DNA of 64,000 nucleotides from CAYTGR01 sp964437445. Lineage in GTDB: Bacteria; Chloroflexota; Anaerolineae; B4-G1; SLSP01. Location: contig CAYTGR010000016.1 of assembly GCA_964437445.1 (NCBI GenBank), forward strand, positions 16,696-80,695, written 5' to 3'. Shown here one piece after another: positions 23,819 through 33,125 of this stretch. Numbering within the stretch: the stretch's first letter is position 1; every line of letters begins with the position of its first letter. The position numbers and the translations under genes are program-made. Below the pieces are notes generated by a model, which saw only the letters and a list, made by a program, of their open reading frames with translations, was not told the DNA's origin and made no database searches.

Positions 23819-26077
23819 TCACTCATACCGCAGCGCCTCCACCGGGCTGAGCCGCGAGGCCCGCCAGGCCGGATAGGCGCCGCCGGCCGCTCCCAGTCCC
23901 AGCGCAATCCCCAAAGCCTGCGCCACTAAGCCCCACGAGAAGATCACGATCAGCCAGCCACCCCAGGCCGGGAGCTGGCGCAACAACACACTCAGCAGGA
24001 GCGAGAGCAACAGCCCGCCCACGACGCCGAACAGGCTGAGTGCCACCGACTCCCGCAGCACCATCCCCAACACACGCCGCCGCCGCCAGCCCAACGCCCG
24101 CAGAGTGCCGATCTCCCGCGTCCGCTCAAAAACGCTCATGAAAACCGTGTTCATCATGCCGATCCCACCGACGAGGATCGCCAGCGCACTGATGGCCCCC
24201 ATCATGACATTCAGGTTTTGCATCTCCGGCATGGTTTCGGTGAATTCGGTAGATAGCGACACCGCCAGACCCGGCATGGCCTCAATCTGCCGGCGGATCG
24301 ACTCCACATCCTGCAAGGACTCCAGTTTGATGCCGTAGAGCGTGACCTGGCGCGGTTTGCCCAACAGTTGCTGGGCATCCCGCAGCGAAATCACCCCCCC
24401 ACTTTCCTCCCAGGCAGTGCCGGTCTCGTACAACCCCACCACCCGAAAGTTGCTCTCCCCCAGGCGGATGGTCTGGCCCACGCGCGTTTTGAGCATGGTC
24501 GCCGCCGGCCGGCCCATGATGATTTCCCGGTTGCCGACCAACCCCCGGCCTTCCACAATGGTGAAATGCTGAATGGCCGGTTCGTGCGGGGCATAGCCCA
24601 TCACGATCAAAAAGGGCACGGTGGGCGCATGTTCCAGCGTCACCATACCGATAATCAAACCGGAAACGCTCTTGACGCCCGGCAGCGCCGCAATTTGCCG
24701 CCCCACCCGCTCATCAATCGCACTGTAGCCGATATCAGACGAGCCTTCCTGACGCACCATCAAATCCACATCGCTGGTGGTCGCCACCCGGTTGAACTCC
24801 CGGATAAAGCCCTTGGTCAGCCCACCCAGGGTGATGACTGCCGCCAGCCCAATGCTGATGCCGAGTACCGTCAACAGCGTGCGCCCGCGCCGCCGCCACA
24901 ACATGCGCAAGGTTTGAGACTTGATCGGCAAGGTGGCAAGCCGCTGTTCCCCGGAGCCGCCCTCATAGCGCATCGCCTCCACCGGCAGCAGCCGGGAAGC
25001 CCACCTGGCCGGATAAAGTCCGCCCACCGCGCCAAGCAAGACCGCCGTCACCAGCCCCTGGACCAGCAATCCCGCCGACAGCCGCCCCTGCAAGAAGCTG
25101 AGCGCCGGTTGCTGGCTCAACGGGTAGAGCAGCGCTGCCCCGGCGACGCACCCCACCACCCCCCCGACCAACCCTAACGCCAGGCTCTCCCCCAGCACCA
25201 TGACCAGCACCCGTCTCCGGCTCCAGCCCAGCGCGCGCAGCGTACCGATCTCGCGCGTCCGCTCAAACGTGCTCATCATCACCGTATTCATCATCCCCAC
25301 CCCGCCAATGACGACAGCCAGCAACGCAATGCCCCAGGCAAATCCCTCGATCATGCTGACCATATCCTGCTGGTCGGCAACCTCGCTGGATTGCGACGCC
25401 GTCAAACGGGGGAAGAGGCGGGCCAGTTTAACCCGCACAGCCTCGCTCTGGCGGACATCTTTAAGCTTGATCTGGACCGCCCCCACCTGCCGGTGTTTCT
25501 GGAACAGCTGCTGCGCATCGGCCAGGGAGATGACCGCCGCCGCATCCTCAAAGCCGCTCCCGGTGGCGTAGATGCCCCGGATGTGGAAAGTGCCGCCGGT
25601 CAGCTGCAGGGTGTCCCCGACCCCCAATTTGAGGGCCTCAGCGGCCTTTTCGCCCAGGAGCAGTTCACGGCTGCCCCGCCCACCGGCACGGGCAGTCCCT
25701 AACGGTTCGCCGGCCACCACCTTAAACCGCTCGCTGGCAAAACCATCCAACGCATAGCCAAAGACAAAAAAGTAGGGCATCCCCGGCGCGGTAAGGTTCC
25801 CCACGATCATCCCGGTAGCGGCCTCCACTTCTGGCAAAGCCGCCACCTGGGCGACCACCTCCTCATCCACGCCGCTGAGCGTGATGTCGTAGGCCCCCCG
25901 CTGCATCAGAATCAGATCGGCGCCGCTGCCGCCGAACATGTCAACGTAGCCGGTACGCATCCCGGCCCCCAGCGCGCCCAGCGTCACAATCAGCGCCACG
26001 CCGACAGCAATGCCGGCGACGGTCAACGCCGTCCGCATCTTACGCCGCCACAGGTTCTTCAAAATTTGGTTGAGCAT
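23819..26077 (-). CDS. Duplicated MacB/FtsX-type ABC permease in one chain
   Basis: About 752 residues from ATG 26077 (MLNQILKNLWRRKMRTALTV). Two tandem MacB_PCD-FtsX units: the first about 1-375, the second from about 385 (LPIKSQTLRMLWRRRGRTLLTV). Each has an N-terminal TM helix, an extracytoplasmic domain and three C-terminal TM helices with FERTREIGTLRALGW, and each ends in PVEA(M/L)RYE. The fusion gives both half-transporters in one chain. Sits 14 bp after tetR and 80 bp before the adaptor gene. Confidence 0.92.
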   Translation of the reverse strand: MLNQILKNLWRRKMRTALTVAGIAVGVALIVTLGALGAGMRTGYVDMFGGSGADLILMQRGAYDITLSGVDEEVVAQVAALPEVEAATGMIVGNLTAPGMPYFFVFGYALDGFASERFKVVAGEPLGTARAGGRGSRELLLGEKAAEALKLGVGDTLQLTGGTFHIRGIYATGSGFEDAAAVISLADAQQLFQKHRQVGAVQIKLKDVRQSEAVRVKLARLFPRLTASQSSEVADQQDMVSMIEGFAWGIALLAVVIGGVGMMNTVMMSTFERTREIGTLRALGWSRRRVLVMVLGESLALGLVGGVVGCVAGAALLYPLSQQPALSFLQGRLSAGLLVQGLVTAVLLGAVGGLYPARWASRLLPVEAMRYEGGSGEQRLATLPIKSQTLRMLWRRRGRTLLTVLGISIGLAAVITLGGLTKGFIREFNRVATTSDVDLMVRQEGSSDIGYSAIDERVGRQIAALPGVKSVSGLIIGMVTLEHAPTVPFLIVMGYAPHEPAIQHFTIVEGRGLVGNREIIMGRPAATMLKTRVGQTIRLGESNFRVVGLYETGTAWEESGGVISLRDAQQLLGKPRQVTLYGIKLESLQDVESIRRQIEAMPGLAVSLSTEFTETMPEMQNLNVMMGAISALAILVGGIGMMNTVFMSVFERTREIGTLRALGWRRRRVLGMVLRESVALSLFGVVGGLLLSLLLSVLLRQLPAWGGWLIVIFSWGLVAQALGIALGLGAAGGAYPAWRASRLSPVEALRYE

Positions 26078-26090
26078 CAGCCACTTCCCA

Positions 26091-26738
26091 TTAGCGGGTA
26101 GCAAACCCGTGCATCAAAAGTTCCACCAGCTGCTCGCGCGCCCAGGTCAGCCGCTCCGGGCTATCCAGCGGCTCATCCGGCCAAAGCAGTTGCAGGCGGG
26201 GCAGGAGCAAAATGTAAATGCGGCAGAGAATGGTCGCCAGGACGATCACCAGACGCGGATCCAGGGTGGCCCGCAACGTGCCCGCAGCCACCCCCTGCTG
26301 AATCAACGGCGAAAGCTGGCCGAACAGTTGATCGGCCACGTCCTGTCCCATCGTATCCGCGCCGCGTTCAATCGCCGTGAACGCCGGCCAACCGTGAATA
26401 GCTTCATGGATGATCAGCTTGCTGTAGTTAGGCTCAGTCTGTACGGTATCAAAATAGGCGCGCAGCATCGTATGGAGTGCCTCCACCGGATCTTCATGCT
26501 CGGCCACATCAAACGCCTCGTTCATACGGTTAGCAACCCGCTCCAACATCTGCCTGACGACCGCCACATACAGGCCCTCTTTGTCGCCAAAATAATGGTA
26601 CAGCATCTGCTTGTTGATCTGCGCCCGCGCCGCAATAGCATCCACCCGTGCCCCGCTGAAGCCCTCTTCAGCAAAAATGGCTTCGGCCGCGGCCAAAATG
26701 CGCCCACGAGTGGCTTCGGCGTTGCGAGTATCGCCCAT
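26091..26738 (-). CDS. TetR/AcrR family repressor of the efflux operon
   Basis: 215 residues. N-terminal HTH: RILAAAEAIFAEEGFSGARV, then IAARAQINKQMLYHYFGDKEGLY, canonical for TetR. The ligand-binding half is helical and unassigned. GGGGGTG precedes the ATG. The promoter upstream has a perfect 18-bp palindrome just past the -10 box, so the gene probably represses itself and the efflux genes behind it. Confidence 0.95.
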   Translation of the reverse strand: MGDTRNAEATRGRILAAAEAIFAEEGFSGARVDAIAARAQINKQMLYHYFGDKEGLYVAVVRQMLERVANRMNEAFDVAEHEDPVEALHTMLRAYFDTVQTEPNYSKLIIHEAIHGWPAFTAIERGADTMGQDVADQLFGQLSPLIQQGVAAGTLRATLDPRLVIVLATILCRIYILLLPRLQLLWPDEPLDSPERLTWAREQLVELLMHGFATR

Positions 26739-26770
26739 AGCACCCCCTTAGTGGATTCCTCTGAAGTTTA

Positions 26771-26818
26771 TAACTAACCAGTTAGTTACATAATAGCATA
26801 AGTTGCAGCGGCTGTCAA
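26771..26818 (-). promoter_or_regulatory. Promoter and TetR operator of the efflux operon
   Basis: On the - strand TTGACA (26813-26818), 17 bp, TGC-TATTAT (26790-26795). The palindrome TAACTAAC-ca-GTTAGTTA (26771-26788) begins 2 bp past the -10, over the expected transcript start. Layout and symmetry fit a TetR autorepression site. Confidence 0.85.
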
Positions 26819-26912
26819 GATAGCGCAGCCAGTTCATTTTGCCGACCACAAATGGAACCACGAAGGCACGAACAGACCTCCTGGTCTGAAAAGTAGCCCT
26901 TCCCCCAGGTGA

Positions 26913-26921
26913 TGGTAAAAT
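26913..26921 (+). promoter_or_regulatory. Extended -10 promoter of the glycosidase-like gene (possibly leaderless)
   Basis: TGG-TAAAAT ends six bases before ATG 26928. A normal start point would fall at or next to the ATG, so the mRNA may lack a leader; no ribosome site is present in the gap. Confidence 0.55.
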
Positions 26922-26927
26922 AACCCC

Positions 26928-29006
26928 ATGGACCACCACCCGATCGCGCGCTATTCCTGCAGGCGGGCCGGGGCCGGCTTGCTGCTGACCGGTCTGCTGC
27001 TGGCACTGACCGCTGCGGCGGGCCGGGCCGACGGTCCCCTCATACCGCTGCCGCCGGTCACCGAAGCCGATGGCCGGCTGGGCACCTGTTTCTCGTTCTA
27101 TGAGGGTCCCGTAGACCGCCCGGCGCAGGCCTACGCCGCCGGCTCGCGTTGGGACCGGGTTGACTTCCGTTGGGATGCGATTGAGGCCACACGGGGCACT
27201 TTCACCTTTGGGCCACACGAGCAACAAGTAGTGACGCCCGATGCTGCACACGGACTCGCCGTCGTCGGCATCCTCTGGGCCACGCCCGGCTGGGCCGGCT
27301 GCGGGCTGACCGCGCAGGCGACTCCGGCAGTGTCACCCGGTCCAGCGGGCTTCCCGCGCGCCTTCCGCCGGTTGGCCGGACCGGAAGCGCGCGTCCCCTG
27401 TAACCTGAACCTGGCCTGGGATCACCCGGATAATTATTGGGGCGCTTATGTCTACCAGGTGGTGGCGCACTTCAAAACGTTCGGCGTGCAGACCTGGGAG
27501 ATTTGGAATGAACCCGACAACGGCGGTTTCTGGACCGGTAGTCCTGCCGACTATGCCCGGCTGCTCAAAGTGGGCTATCTGGCGATCAAAGCCGCCGACC
27601 CCACTGCGACGGTGCTCATGGGCGGCCATCACATTTACTGGTACAGCCCCAACTTCTACGAGCAGGTGCTGGCTGCGTTGCAAAGCGATCCGGAGGCAGC
27701 CGCCCACCACGGTTTTTTTGACGTGATGTCCTTCCACCTCTACAGCAACGTCCATACCCCCTACGACATTTCCCGCCAGGTCAGCGCCGTGGTAACGGCC
27801 AGAGTCGGCGCGCATCCGCTCTGGCTGACCGAGGTCGGTGTCCCGGTTTGGGATGAAGCTATCGGCTATCCCTACCCCTACGCGGCCACCGCCGAGGAGG
27901 CCGCCGCTTACGTCATCCAGGCCTACGCCTCGGCACGGGCCGCCGGGGTGGAGAAATTCTTCTTCTTCCGCCTGCATGATGACTACGCGCTTATGGGCGA
28001 GCAGTTCGGGCTGACCCGCGACGATGGCAGCCTGCGCCCCGCTTATATCGCCTACCAGGTGGCCGCCCGCTACCTGCGCGGCGAGAACCAGGTCACCGGC
28101 CCGCTGGATGCCAGCGGCGGGCGGCGCATCACCTTCTGGGGCACGCCCTACGGCCGGGTGGATGTGCTGTGGAACACGACGACCGCGCCGCTCACTTACA
28201 CCCGCGACGCCGTGTTGCCGACCGCGACGCTGGTCAACGTGCGGGGGCAGACCCAGACGCTGACCGCGATCAACGGCGTCTACCAGATCGCGCTGCCGGG
28301 CGCTACGCGGAGTGTCAGCACAACCACCATCGGCGGTGCCCCGTTCCTGCTGCTCCAGGTTGATACTGAGCCGCCAACCTCCACCCTGCACCCGGAGCCG
28401 CTTTTCCTCACCCCCACGACTCTGACGTTGACCTGGAGCGTCACCGACACGCTCTCCGGCTACTGGTATGAGGAGCTCCAGCGCGCCCCTGCTCCCACCG
28501 GCCCCTGGACCACCCTCGCCGGTTTCGGCCAGACCAACGGCAAGACCACGCTCACGACCACGCTGCCCCCTGGCGGCCCCTGGTACTTCCGCGCCCGCGC
28601 GCGCGACAACGCCGGCAACTGGGAAGCCTGGCCGGAAACACCGGAGCTCGCTGTGCGGCTGAGCCGCACGCTCTATCTTTCTGCTACCGCTTTCAGCGAT
28701 GCCAACACCAACAGTCTCTGGGACGCCGACGAACCGGCCCTGGTCACCGTGACTTTCGGCCTGGAGGACGCCGCCGGTCAGGTGGTGACCCAGACCCTGG
28801 GCGCCGGCTGGCAGCTGACGCAAACGTTGGCCGTGGGCCAATACTACCTGACGGCCGGCCACGCCGAGCATCTCCCGGCGCGGGTGCCGTTGAAGGTGCT
28901 GGCCGGGGAAGGGCCGCAGCTCATCACCGCCACGGTGGGATTGCCCCCCATCCGGGCGCGGCTCTATCTGCCGCTGGCGCTGCGCGCCGCCGGGAGTGCA
29001 CCATAA
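26928..29006 (+). CDS. Secreted clan-A glycosidase-like protein with C-terminal beta domains
   Basis: 692 residues. Signal peptide (about 1-34), then a TIM-barrel resembling GH39/GH5-type clan A: RVDFRWDAIEATRG, EIWNEPDNGGFW with acid/base E195, and LWLTEVGVPVW with the putative nucleophile E302. From about 400 come beta-rich domains, including an FnIII-like region (about 475-575) and a SdrD-B-like segment (about 578-670). The C-terminus ends RARLYLPLALRAAG, a hydrophobic tail also seen in the amidase (LYLPLVLRNW). Substrate unknown; catalytic assignments come from motif position. Confidence 0.75.
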   Translation: MDHHPIARYSCRRAGAGLLLTGLLLALTAAAGRADGPLIPLPPVTEADGRLGTCFSFYEGPVDRPAQAYAAGSRWDRVDFRWDAIEATRGTFTFGPHEQQVVTPDAAHGLAVVGILWATPGWAGCGLTAQATPAVSPGPAGFPRAFRRLAGPEARVPCNLNLAWDHPDNYWGAYVYQVVAHFKTFGVQTWEIWNEPDNGGFWTGSPADYARLLKVGYLAIKAADPTATVLMGGHHIYWYSPNFYEQVLAALQSDPEAAAHHGFFDVMSFHLYSNVHTPYDISRQVSAVVTARVGAHPLWLTEVGVPVWDEAIGYPYPYAATAEEAAAYVIQAYASARAAGVEKFFFFRLHDDYALMGEQFGLTRDDGSLRPAYIAYQVAARYLRGENQVTGPLDASGGRRITFWGTPYGRVDVLWNTTTAPLTYTRDAVLPTATLVNVRGQTQTLTAINGVYQIALPGATRSVSTTTIGGAPFLLLQVDTEPPTSTLHPEPLFLTPTTLTLTWSVTDTLSGYWYEELQRAPAPTGPWTTLAGFGQTNGKTTLTTTLPPGGPWYFRARARDNAGNWEAWPETPELAVRLSRTLYLSATAFSDANTNSLWDADEPALVTVTFGLEDAAGQVVTQTLGAGWQLTQTLAVGQYYLTAGHAEHLPARVPLKVLAGEGPQLITATVGLPPIRARLYLPLALRAAGSAP

Positions 29007-29035
29007 CCGTCACTCCCCTGAAAATAGCGCTTTGC

Positions 29036-29090
29036 TTGTAGTCAGGCGCTTTAGTAACCAGTAACAGGTGAGTGGTGAGCAGGAAACAGT
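29036..29090. repeat. Truncated repeat 2 fused to repeat 1-type heptamers
   Basis: TTGTAGTCAGGCGCTTTAG (left half of repeat 2) runs directly into AACCAGTAACAGGTGAGTGGTGAGCAGG, whose last part consists of GTGAGC-type 7-bp units. The GTG start of the downstream TPR gene is inside this block. Confidence 0.7.
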
Positions 29091-30340
29091 GGGGGCGGGT
29101 GCTCCTTTTGCTGCTGGCAGGGTGGCTGCTGGCCACCCTCTCTGCCAGCGGACAGGCCTCGGCCGGGCTGGAGGTCCTGCGCTTAGCCGAGAGCCGCGCC
29201 ACCCACGGGGAACGCACAGCGGCGGCCGCCGCTTACCAGCAGGCCCTGGCGTTGTTGCCGGATGATCCCTACCCGGCGCTGCGACTGGCAGCACTTTACG
29301 CCGGGTGGGGACACGGCACGGAGGGACTGCGGGCGCTCACCGAAGCAACCCGCCGGGGAGCGCCGGCGGCCCAGCTCACGCCGCTGCGCCTGACGCTGCT
29401 GGCCCAGGCCGGCCAATGGGGGCCGTTAGCCCGCGAGGCCACCCTCCGCCTGGCGGAAGCGCCGCTGGATGCCCAGGCGCTTGCCCTGCTGACCCAGGCC
29501 CAGACGCAGCAGGGGAATTGCGCCGCCGCCGCTGAAACTGCCGGCCGCTGGCAAGCCGCCGCCCCGGCCGATCCCGCCGCACAGCAAGCCGTGGCTGCGC
29601 TCCAGCCCTGCGCTACGCCGGGATGTCACCTGCGCTCTGGACAGCAGTGCCTGGCCGAGGGGCAATGGGCGCTGGCCGTTTGCAGCCTGGAACAGGCCGT
29701 CGCCGCCAACCCGACTTCTGCCGAAGCGCACGCCTGGTTGGGCGAGGCGCTCTCCCGCGCCGGGCGGCCTGCCGAGGCCCGCCGCGCGTTGGAACAGGCG
29801 ATCACGTTGGCGCCAGAAGCACCCGTGGGCTGGCTCCTGCTGGGATTACACGCTCTACGCCAGAACGACGTGGTCACGGCGCAGGAGGCGTTACACCGTG
29901 CCCAGCAACTGGATCCGGGCAACCCGGCGCCCTGCCTGGGGTTAATGGAAGTCGCGGCCCTCAACGCCAATTACACCGCGGTAGATAGCTGGACGGAGGC
30001 GGCCCTGTTGCGTGGCCCCGAGGACGTTGAGGTCTGGAAAGCGGTAGCGCGCTTCTACGTGACGCGAGGGCTCCAGCGGAACGAATTCCCTGGCCGGGCC
30101 GCGGAGCAGGCCATCCGGCTGGCCCCGGCCGACGCCGAAGCGTGGATTCTGCTGGGCCGGAGCCGGCTGCTCGCCGGCGATGCAGGCCAGGCCTTGCTGG
30201 CGTTAGATCAAGCGGTCGCCTTAGCGCCCACGCTGGCGGAGGCCCATGCCTGGCGGGGAGAGGCGCTGGCACAATTGGGACGCCCGACGGAGGCGGCCCA
30301 GGCGCAAACTCGGGCCGCGGACCTGCAAGAGGGGCCATAA
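29072..30340 (+). CDS. Exported TPR-repeat protein
   Basis: 422 residues from GTG 29072. Signal peptide or TM helix (about 8-28: LLLLLAGWLLATLSASG), then about nine TPR units with the W/Y-G-A-P spacing, e.g. AHAWLGEALSRAGRPAEARRAL and AHAWRGEALAQLGRPTEAA. The start codon lies inside a heptanucleotide repeat, so true start and ribosome site are uncertain; no ATG lies nearby in frame. Likely scaffold on the outer face of the membrane. Follows the glycosidase-like gene on the same strand. Confidence 0.82.
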   Translation: MVSRKQWGRVLLLLLAGWLLATLSASGQASAGLEVLRLAESRATHGERTAAAAAYQQALALLPDDPYPALRLAALYAGWGHGTEGLRALTEATRRGAPAAQLTPLRLTLLAQAGQWGPLAREATLRLAEAPLDAQALALLTQAQTQQGNCAAAAETAGRWQAAAPADPAAQQAVAALQPCATPGCHLRSGQQCLAEGQWALAVCSLEQAVAANPTSAEAHAWLGEALSRAGRPAEARRALEQAITLAPEAPVGWLLLGLHALRQNDVVTAQEALHRAQQLDPGNPAPCLGLMEVAALNANYTAVDSWTEAALLRGPEDVEVWKAVARFYVTRGLQRNEFPGRAAEQAIRLAPADAEAWILLGRSRLLAGDAGQALLALDQAVALAPTLAEAHAWRGEALAQLGRPTEAAQAQTRAADLQEGP

Positions 30341-30370
30341 TCCCAACCTGATAAGGAGTCTAAGAAGTCT

Positions 30371-30868
30371 ATGGGGCCATCCACAGAAGGAATCGTCCGA
30401 GTCGTCACGCTGATAGCCATGCTGATCGGGCTTTTCGGCATGGTGATCCCGATTTTTCCCGGTCCCACAGTCATCTGGGTGACCGCTCTGATTTACGGGA
30501 TAGTGCGAGGATTTACCCCGGTAGGGATCGGGTTGTTCAGCATCATCTCGGTGTTGGCGCTGGCCGGCTCGCTGGCCGATAATGTCTTGATGGGCGCTCA
30601 GGCGCGTCAAAGCGGCGCCCCCTGGCGCTCAATAGCCATTGGCATGGCAGCCGGACTGGTGGGCAGCTTCGTCATCCCCATCATTGGGGGGCCATTATTG
30701 GCGCTACTGGCGCTCTTCCTGGCGGAATATTTCCGCCGTCAAAATAGGGACGAAGCCTGGGCCGCCACCCGCAGCATGGCCATTGGCTGCGGATGGGCCT
30801 TCGTCGTTCGTTTTGGGATCGGGGTGACGATGATTGGATTGTGGGTGATTTGGGCCTTCGTGGTATGA
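30371..30868 (+). CDS. DUF456 membrane protein
   Basis: 165 residues with four or five TM helices: MLIGLFGMVIPIFPGPTVIW start, GLFSIISVLALAGSLADNV, glycine-rich GSFVIPIIGGPLLALLALFL, then EYFRRQNRDEAWAATRSMAIG. This is the DUF456 pattern; function unknown. AAGGAG lies upstream of the ATG. 30 bp after the TPR gene. Confidence 0.88.
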   Translation: MGPSTEGIVRVVTLIAMLIGLFGMVIPIFPGPTVIWVTALIYGIVRGFTPVGIGLFSIISVLALAGSLADNVLMGAQARQSGAPWRSIAIGMAAGLVGSFVIPIIGGPLLALLALFLAEYFRRQNRDEAWAATRSMAIGCGWAFVVRFGIGVTMIGLWVIWAFVV

Positions 30869-30882
30869 GCTAGCGCCGTCCG

Positions 30883-30973
30883 ATTAAGGAGTGAGCAGAG
30901 AGCAACAGGTAGAAGTTCCTGTTCCCTGCTCACTGCTCACATTTTCATCCCACGGTTGGTGAACGCCAGATTT
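30883..30973. repeat. Dispersed repeat 1, copy B, within a gene-free stretch
   Basis: ATTAAGGAGTGAGCAGAGAG through GTGAACGCCAGA, the same order as copy A but lacking the first ATAGAAACCAG. It is followed by ACCGCAGAGGCACAGAGCG (a different dispersed word) and a hairpin CCCGGC-TCCTC-GCCGGG (31083-31099). The 260 bp between the DUF456 gene and the next convergent TPR gene hold only these. Confidence 0.78.
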
Positions 30974-31131
30974 AACCGCAGAGGCACAGAGCGCACAGAG
31001 TCTTGCTTGCTCCCCGGCCCCCCAGCGCCAGGCGGGCGGCGAGGCTTGCATGGGGGCGCACGATGGCGGGCGGACAATCATACCCGGCTCCTCGCCGGGC
31101 ATGAGACCACAGCCATCTCCAGTAACCCGAC

Positions 31132-32340
31132 TCAGGTACGCCGGCGCAACCCCATCTTCTCCAGCAGCCAATGCCAGCCCTGGCGGCCCATATTTTTCAG
31201 TTGAGCTTCAGACTCCTGCCGGCGCACCATCCGCAACGCCATGGCGGCCGCGTCCGAAAGCTCGCGGGACTTCATTTTCTCGCCCTGGGCGCGGGCCTGT
31301 TCAAAGTACGTAGTGGCGCGGTCAAGCTGCTGAGCCAAGAGACAGAGCCGGCCCATCGCATAATAGGTCATCCCGACCATGTCATCGCGCTCCAGCTGGG
31401 GCCAGATCGGCAAAGCCTGCTCATAATAAGCCAGCGCCTGGTCTGTTTCGCCCACCGCCCCCAAGAGGGTAGCCAGGTTGGTCAACGTCTGCGCTTCACC
31501 GGGGCGGTCGCCCAGCTCGCGGCGCAGCGCCAGCGCCTGCTCCAGGTTCGCCAGCGCTTCCGCCGCCTGACCCAGGCGCTGGTGGACAATGCCGAGGTTA
31601 TCCAAAGTCTGGGCGACACCCATACGATCAGCGGCCTCCTGTTGCAGAGTCAGCGCCTGCTCCAGCAGTTCCAGCCGCCGGCGCTGTTTAGCCGTGGTCT
31701 GACGTCCCTGCCCCTCCAACAACGCCAGCCCGTAGCGCGTCTGCCCCTCGCCGGCCCGATCCCCGATCTCCTGTTGAATCCGGAGCGCCTGCTCTAACGT
31801 CCGGCGGGCATCCACCGGCCGCGCGGCATGGTAATACCGGAGGCCGTGATGATAAAGCGCCGTCGCCTCGCCCGCTTTATCCCCCAGTTCACGAAACAGC
31901 GCCAAGGCCGTTTGAATGGCTTCAGTGGCCCGCGGCCCATCGGCAAAGCGCCCCACCTTGATCAATAGATACCCTTCTTCAGGACGTTGCCCCAACGTGT
32001 GCGCCGCCGTCAGCGCTCGTTCGTACCAGGCCAGCGCCTCCTGGCGCAAGCCGCGCCGTTCCAGGTAGGGCCCGATCGTTTGCGCATAGGCCAGGATCAA
32101 CGCCTCGCGCTCAGAATCCACCGTTGCTGAAGGGGTACTGGCCGATATAGCCTGGCTTTCAGTGTGCCAGTCCCAACCGTCGTCCGATGAGACCTCTTCA
32201 GCCGGCGGAACCAACGTCAATTGTTCCCATCCCTGCCGGATCTGCGGCCAGGCTTCCTCCACCTGACGCCAGTCAGCCCCGGCCGCCTGAACTTGCGCCA
32301 GAATATCCCGCACGCCCTGCCATGCTGTCTGCTCAGTCAA
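31132..32340 (-). CDS. TPR-repeat protein
   Basis: 402 residues from TTG 32340, with GAGGAG seven bases upstream. At least seven TPR-like units of the LALRRELGDRPGEAQTL, NLATLLGAVGETDQALAYYE type (Rapsyn/NphP3-like). Cytoplasmic adaptor by composition; no catalytic domain. Paralogous in wording to the next upstream TPR gene, suggesting tandem duplication. Confidence 0.85.
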   Translation of the reverse strand: MTEQTAWQGVRDILAQVQAAGADWRQVEEAWPQIRQGWEQLTLVPPAEEVSSDDGWDWHTESQAISASTPSATVDSEREALILAYAQTIGPYLERRGLRQEALAWYERALTAAHTLGQRPEEGYLLIKVGRFADGPRATEAIQTALALFRELGDKAGEATALYHHGLRYYHAARPVDARRTLEQALRIQQEIGDRAGEGQTRYGLALLEGQGRQTTAKQRRRLELLEQALTLQQEAADRMGVAQTLDNLGIVHQRLGQAAEALANLEQALALRRELGDRPGEAQTLTNLATLLGAVGETDQALAYYEQALPIWPQLERDDMVGMTYYAMGRLCLLAQQLDRATTYFEQARAQGEKMKSRELSDAAAMALRMVRRQESEAQLKNMGRQGWHWLLEKMGLRRRT

Positions 32341-32369
32341 AAGCTGCTCCTCATCGGTTTAAAATCTCG

Positions 32370-32990
32370 TCAACGCGGCCGGCTATGCAACTGCGACTGC
32401 GTCTTGCGAATGGCGGCGATCACCTCGCGGGCGTTGGCCGCTTTGGCCAGCGCCAAGCCCTGGTTCAGGTAAACCTTGGCCCGGTTCAGGTTGCCCTGCC
32501 GGGCGTAGAGGATCCCCAGGTTGTTTAAAATTTTGGCCTGCCCGGCCTTATCCCCCAATTCCTGGCGGATGGCCAGGGCCTGTTCGTAAGCTGCCATCGC
32601 CGCCGGCACGTCCCCCTGGCCCTGGTACGCTCCCGCCAGATTGACCAGGGTGACGGCCTCACCCGGCCGGTCGCCGAGCTCGCGCCGGATAGCCAGCGCT
32701 TCCTCCAGGTAAGCCTGCGCCGAGTGCCACTCTTGCCAGGCCAGGTGGACGCTGGCCATATCGTTCAGCAAGGCCCCCTCACCGGCCCGGTCGCCGGCGG
32801 CCCGCACCAGGGGCAAAGCCTGATCGTACAGTTCCAAGGCCTGCTCCAGCGCTCCCTCCGCCAGGCAGGCCTGGGCCATCTCGCCCAGCGTTTTAGCCTC
32901 GCCAGCCTGATCCCCAGCCACCCGGTGGGCAGACAGCGTCTCGGCGTAAGAATCCAAATTTACGACAACCTTATCCTGCTGACGCGCCAT
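32370..32990 (-). CDS. Short TPR-repeat protein
   Basis: 206 residues, four to five TPR units (EALAIRRELGDRPGEAVTL, NNLGILYARQGNLNRAKVYL). AAGGAG precedes the ATG. It is upstream of, and similar to, the 402-residue TPR gene 29 bp away. Function unknown. Confidence 0.85.
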   Translation of the reverse strand: MARQQDKVVVNLDSYAETLSAHRVAGDQAGEAKTLGEMAQACLAEGALEQALELYDQALPLVRAAGDRAGEGALLNDMASVHLAWQEWHSAQAYLEEALAIRRELGDRPGEAVTLVNLAGAYQGQGDVPAAMAAYEQALAIRQELGDKAGQAKILNNLGILYARQGNLNRAKVYLNQGLALAKAANAREVIAAIRKTQSQLHSRPR

Positions 32991-33054
32991 GTCGCACTCC
33001 TTATCAAAGTCGTTGCTTAATTCTTAGTCCATCAGCCTTTAGTCGTGGGGCACG

Positions 33055-33112
33055 TTCTCTTGATGACCACTGACCACACTGTAGTCAGCCGTCCGTAGTC
33101 TCCTCGCAGGGC
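33055..33112. repeat. Heptanucleotide block of the GTGGTCY family, copy A
   Basis: GACCACT-GACCACA then GTAGTCA-GCCGTCC-GTAGTCT, units of exactly 7 bp, on opposite strands. It flanks the first assembly gap. Related blocks at 48650-48733, 52828-52862 and 62928-62973. Confidence 0.78.
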
Positions 33113-33125
33113 AGATGGCAACTTG

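Noticed and set aside
27333..28871. 512-codon frame antisense to the glycosidase-like gene
   Set aside because: Low-complexity composition from high-GC antisense, no start signal; the + gene has signal peptide and catalytic motifs.
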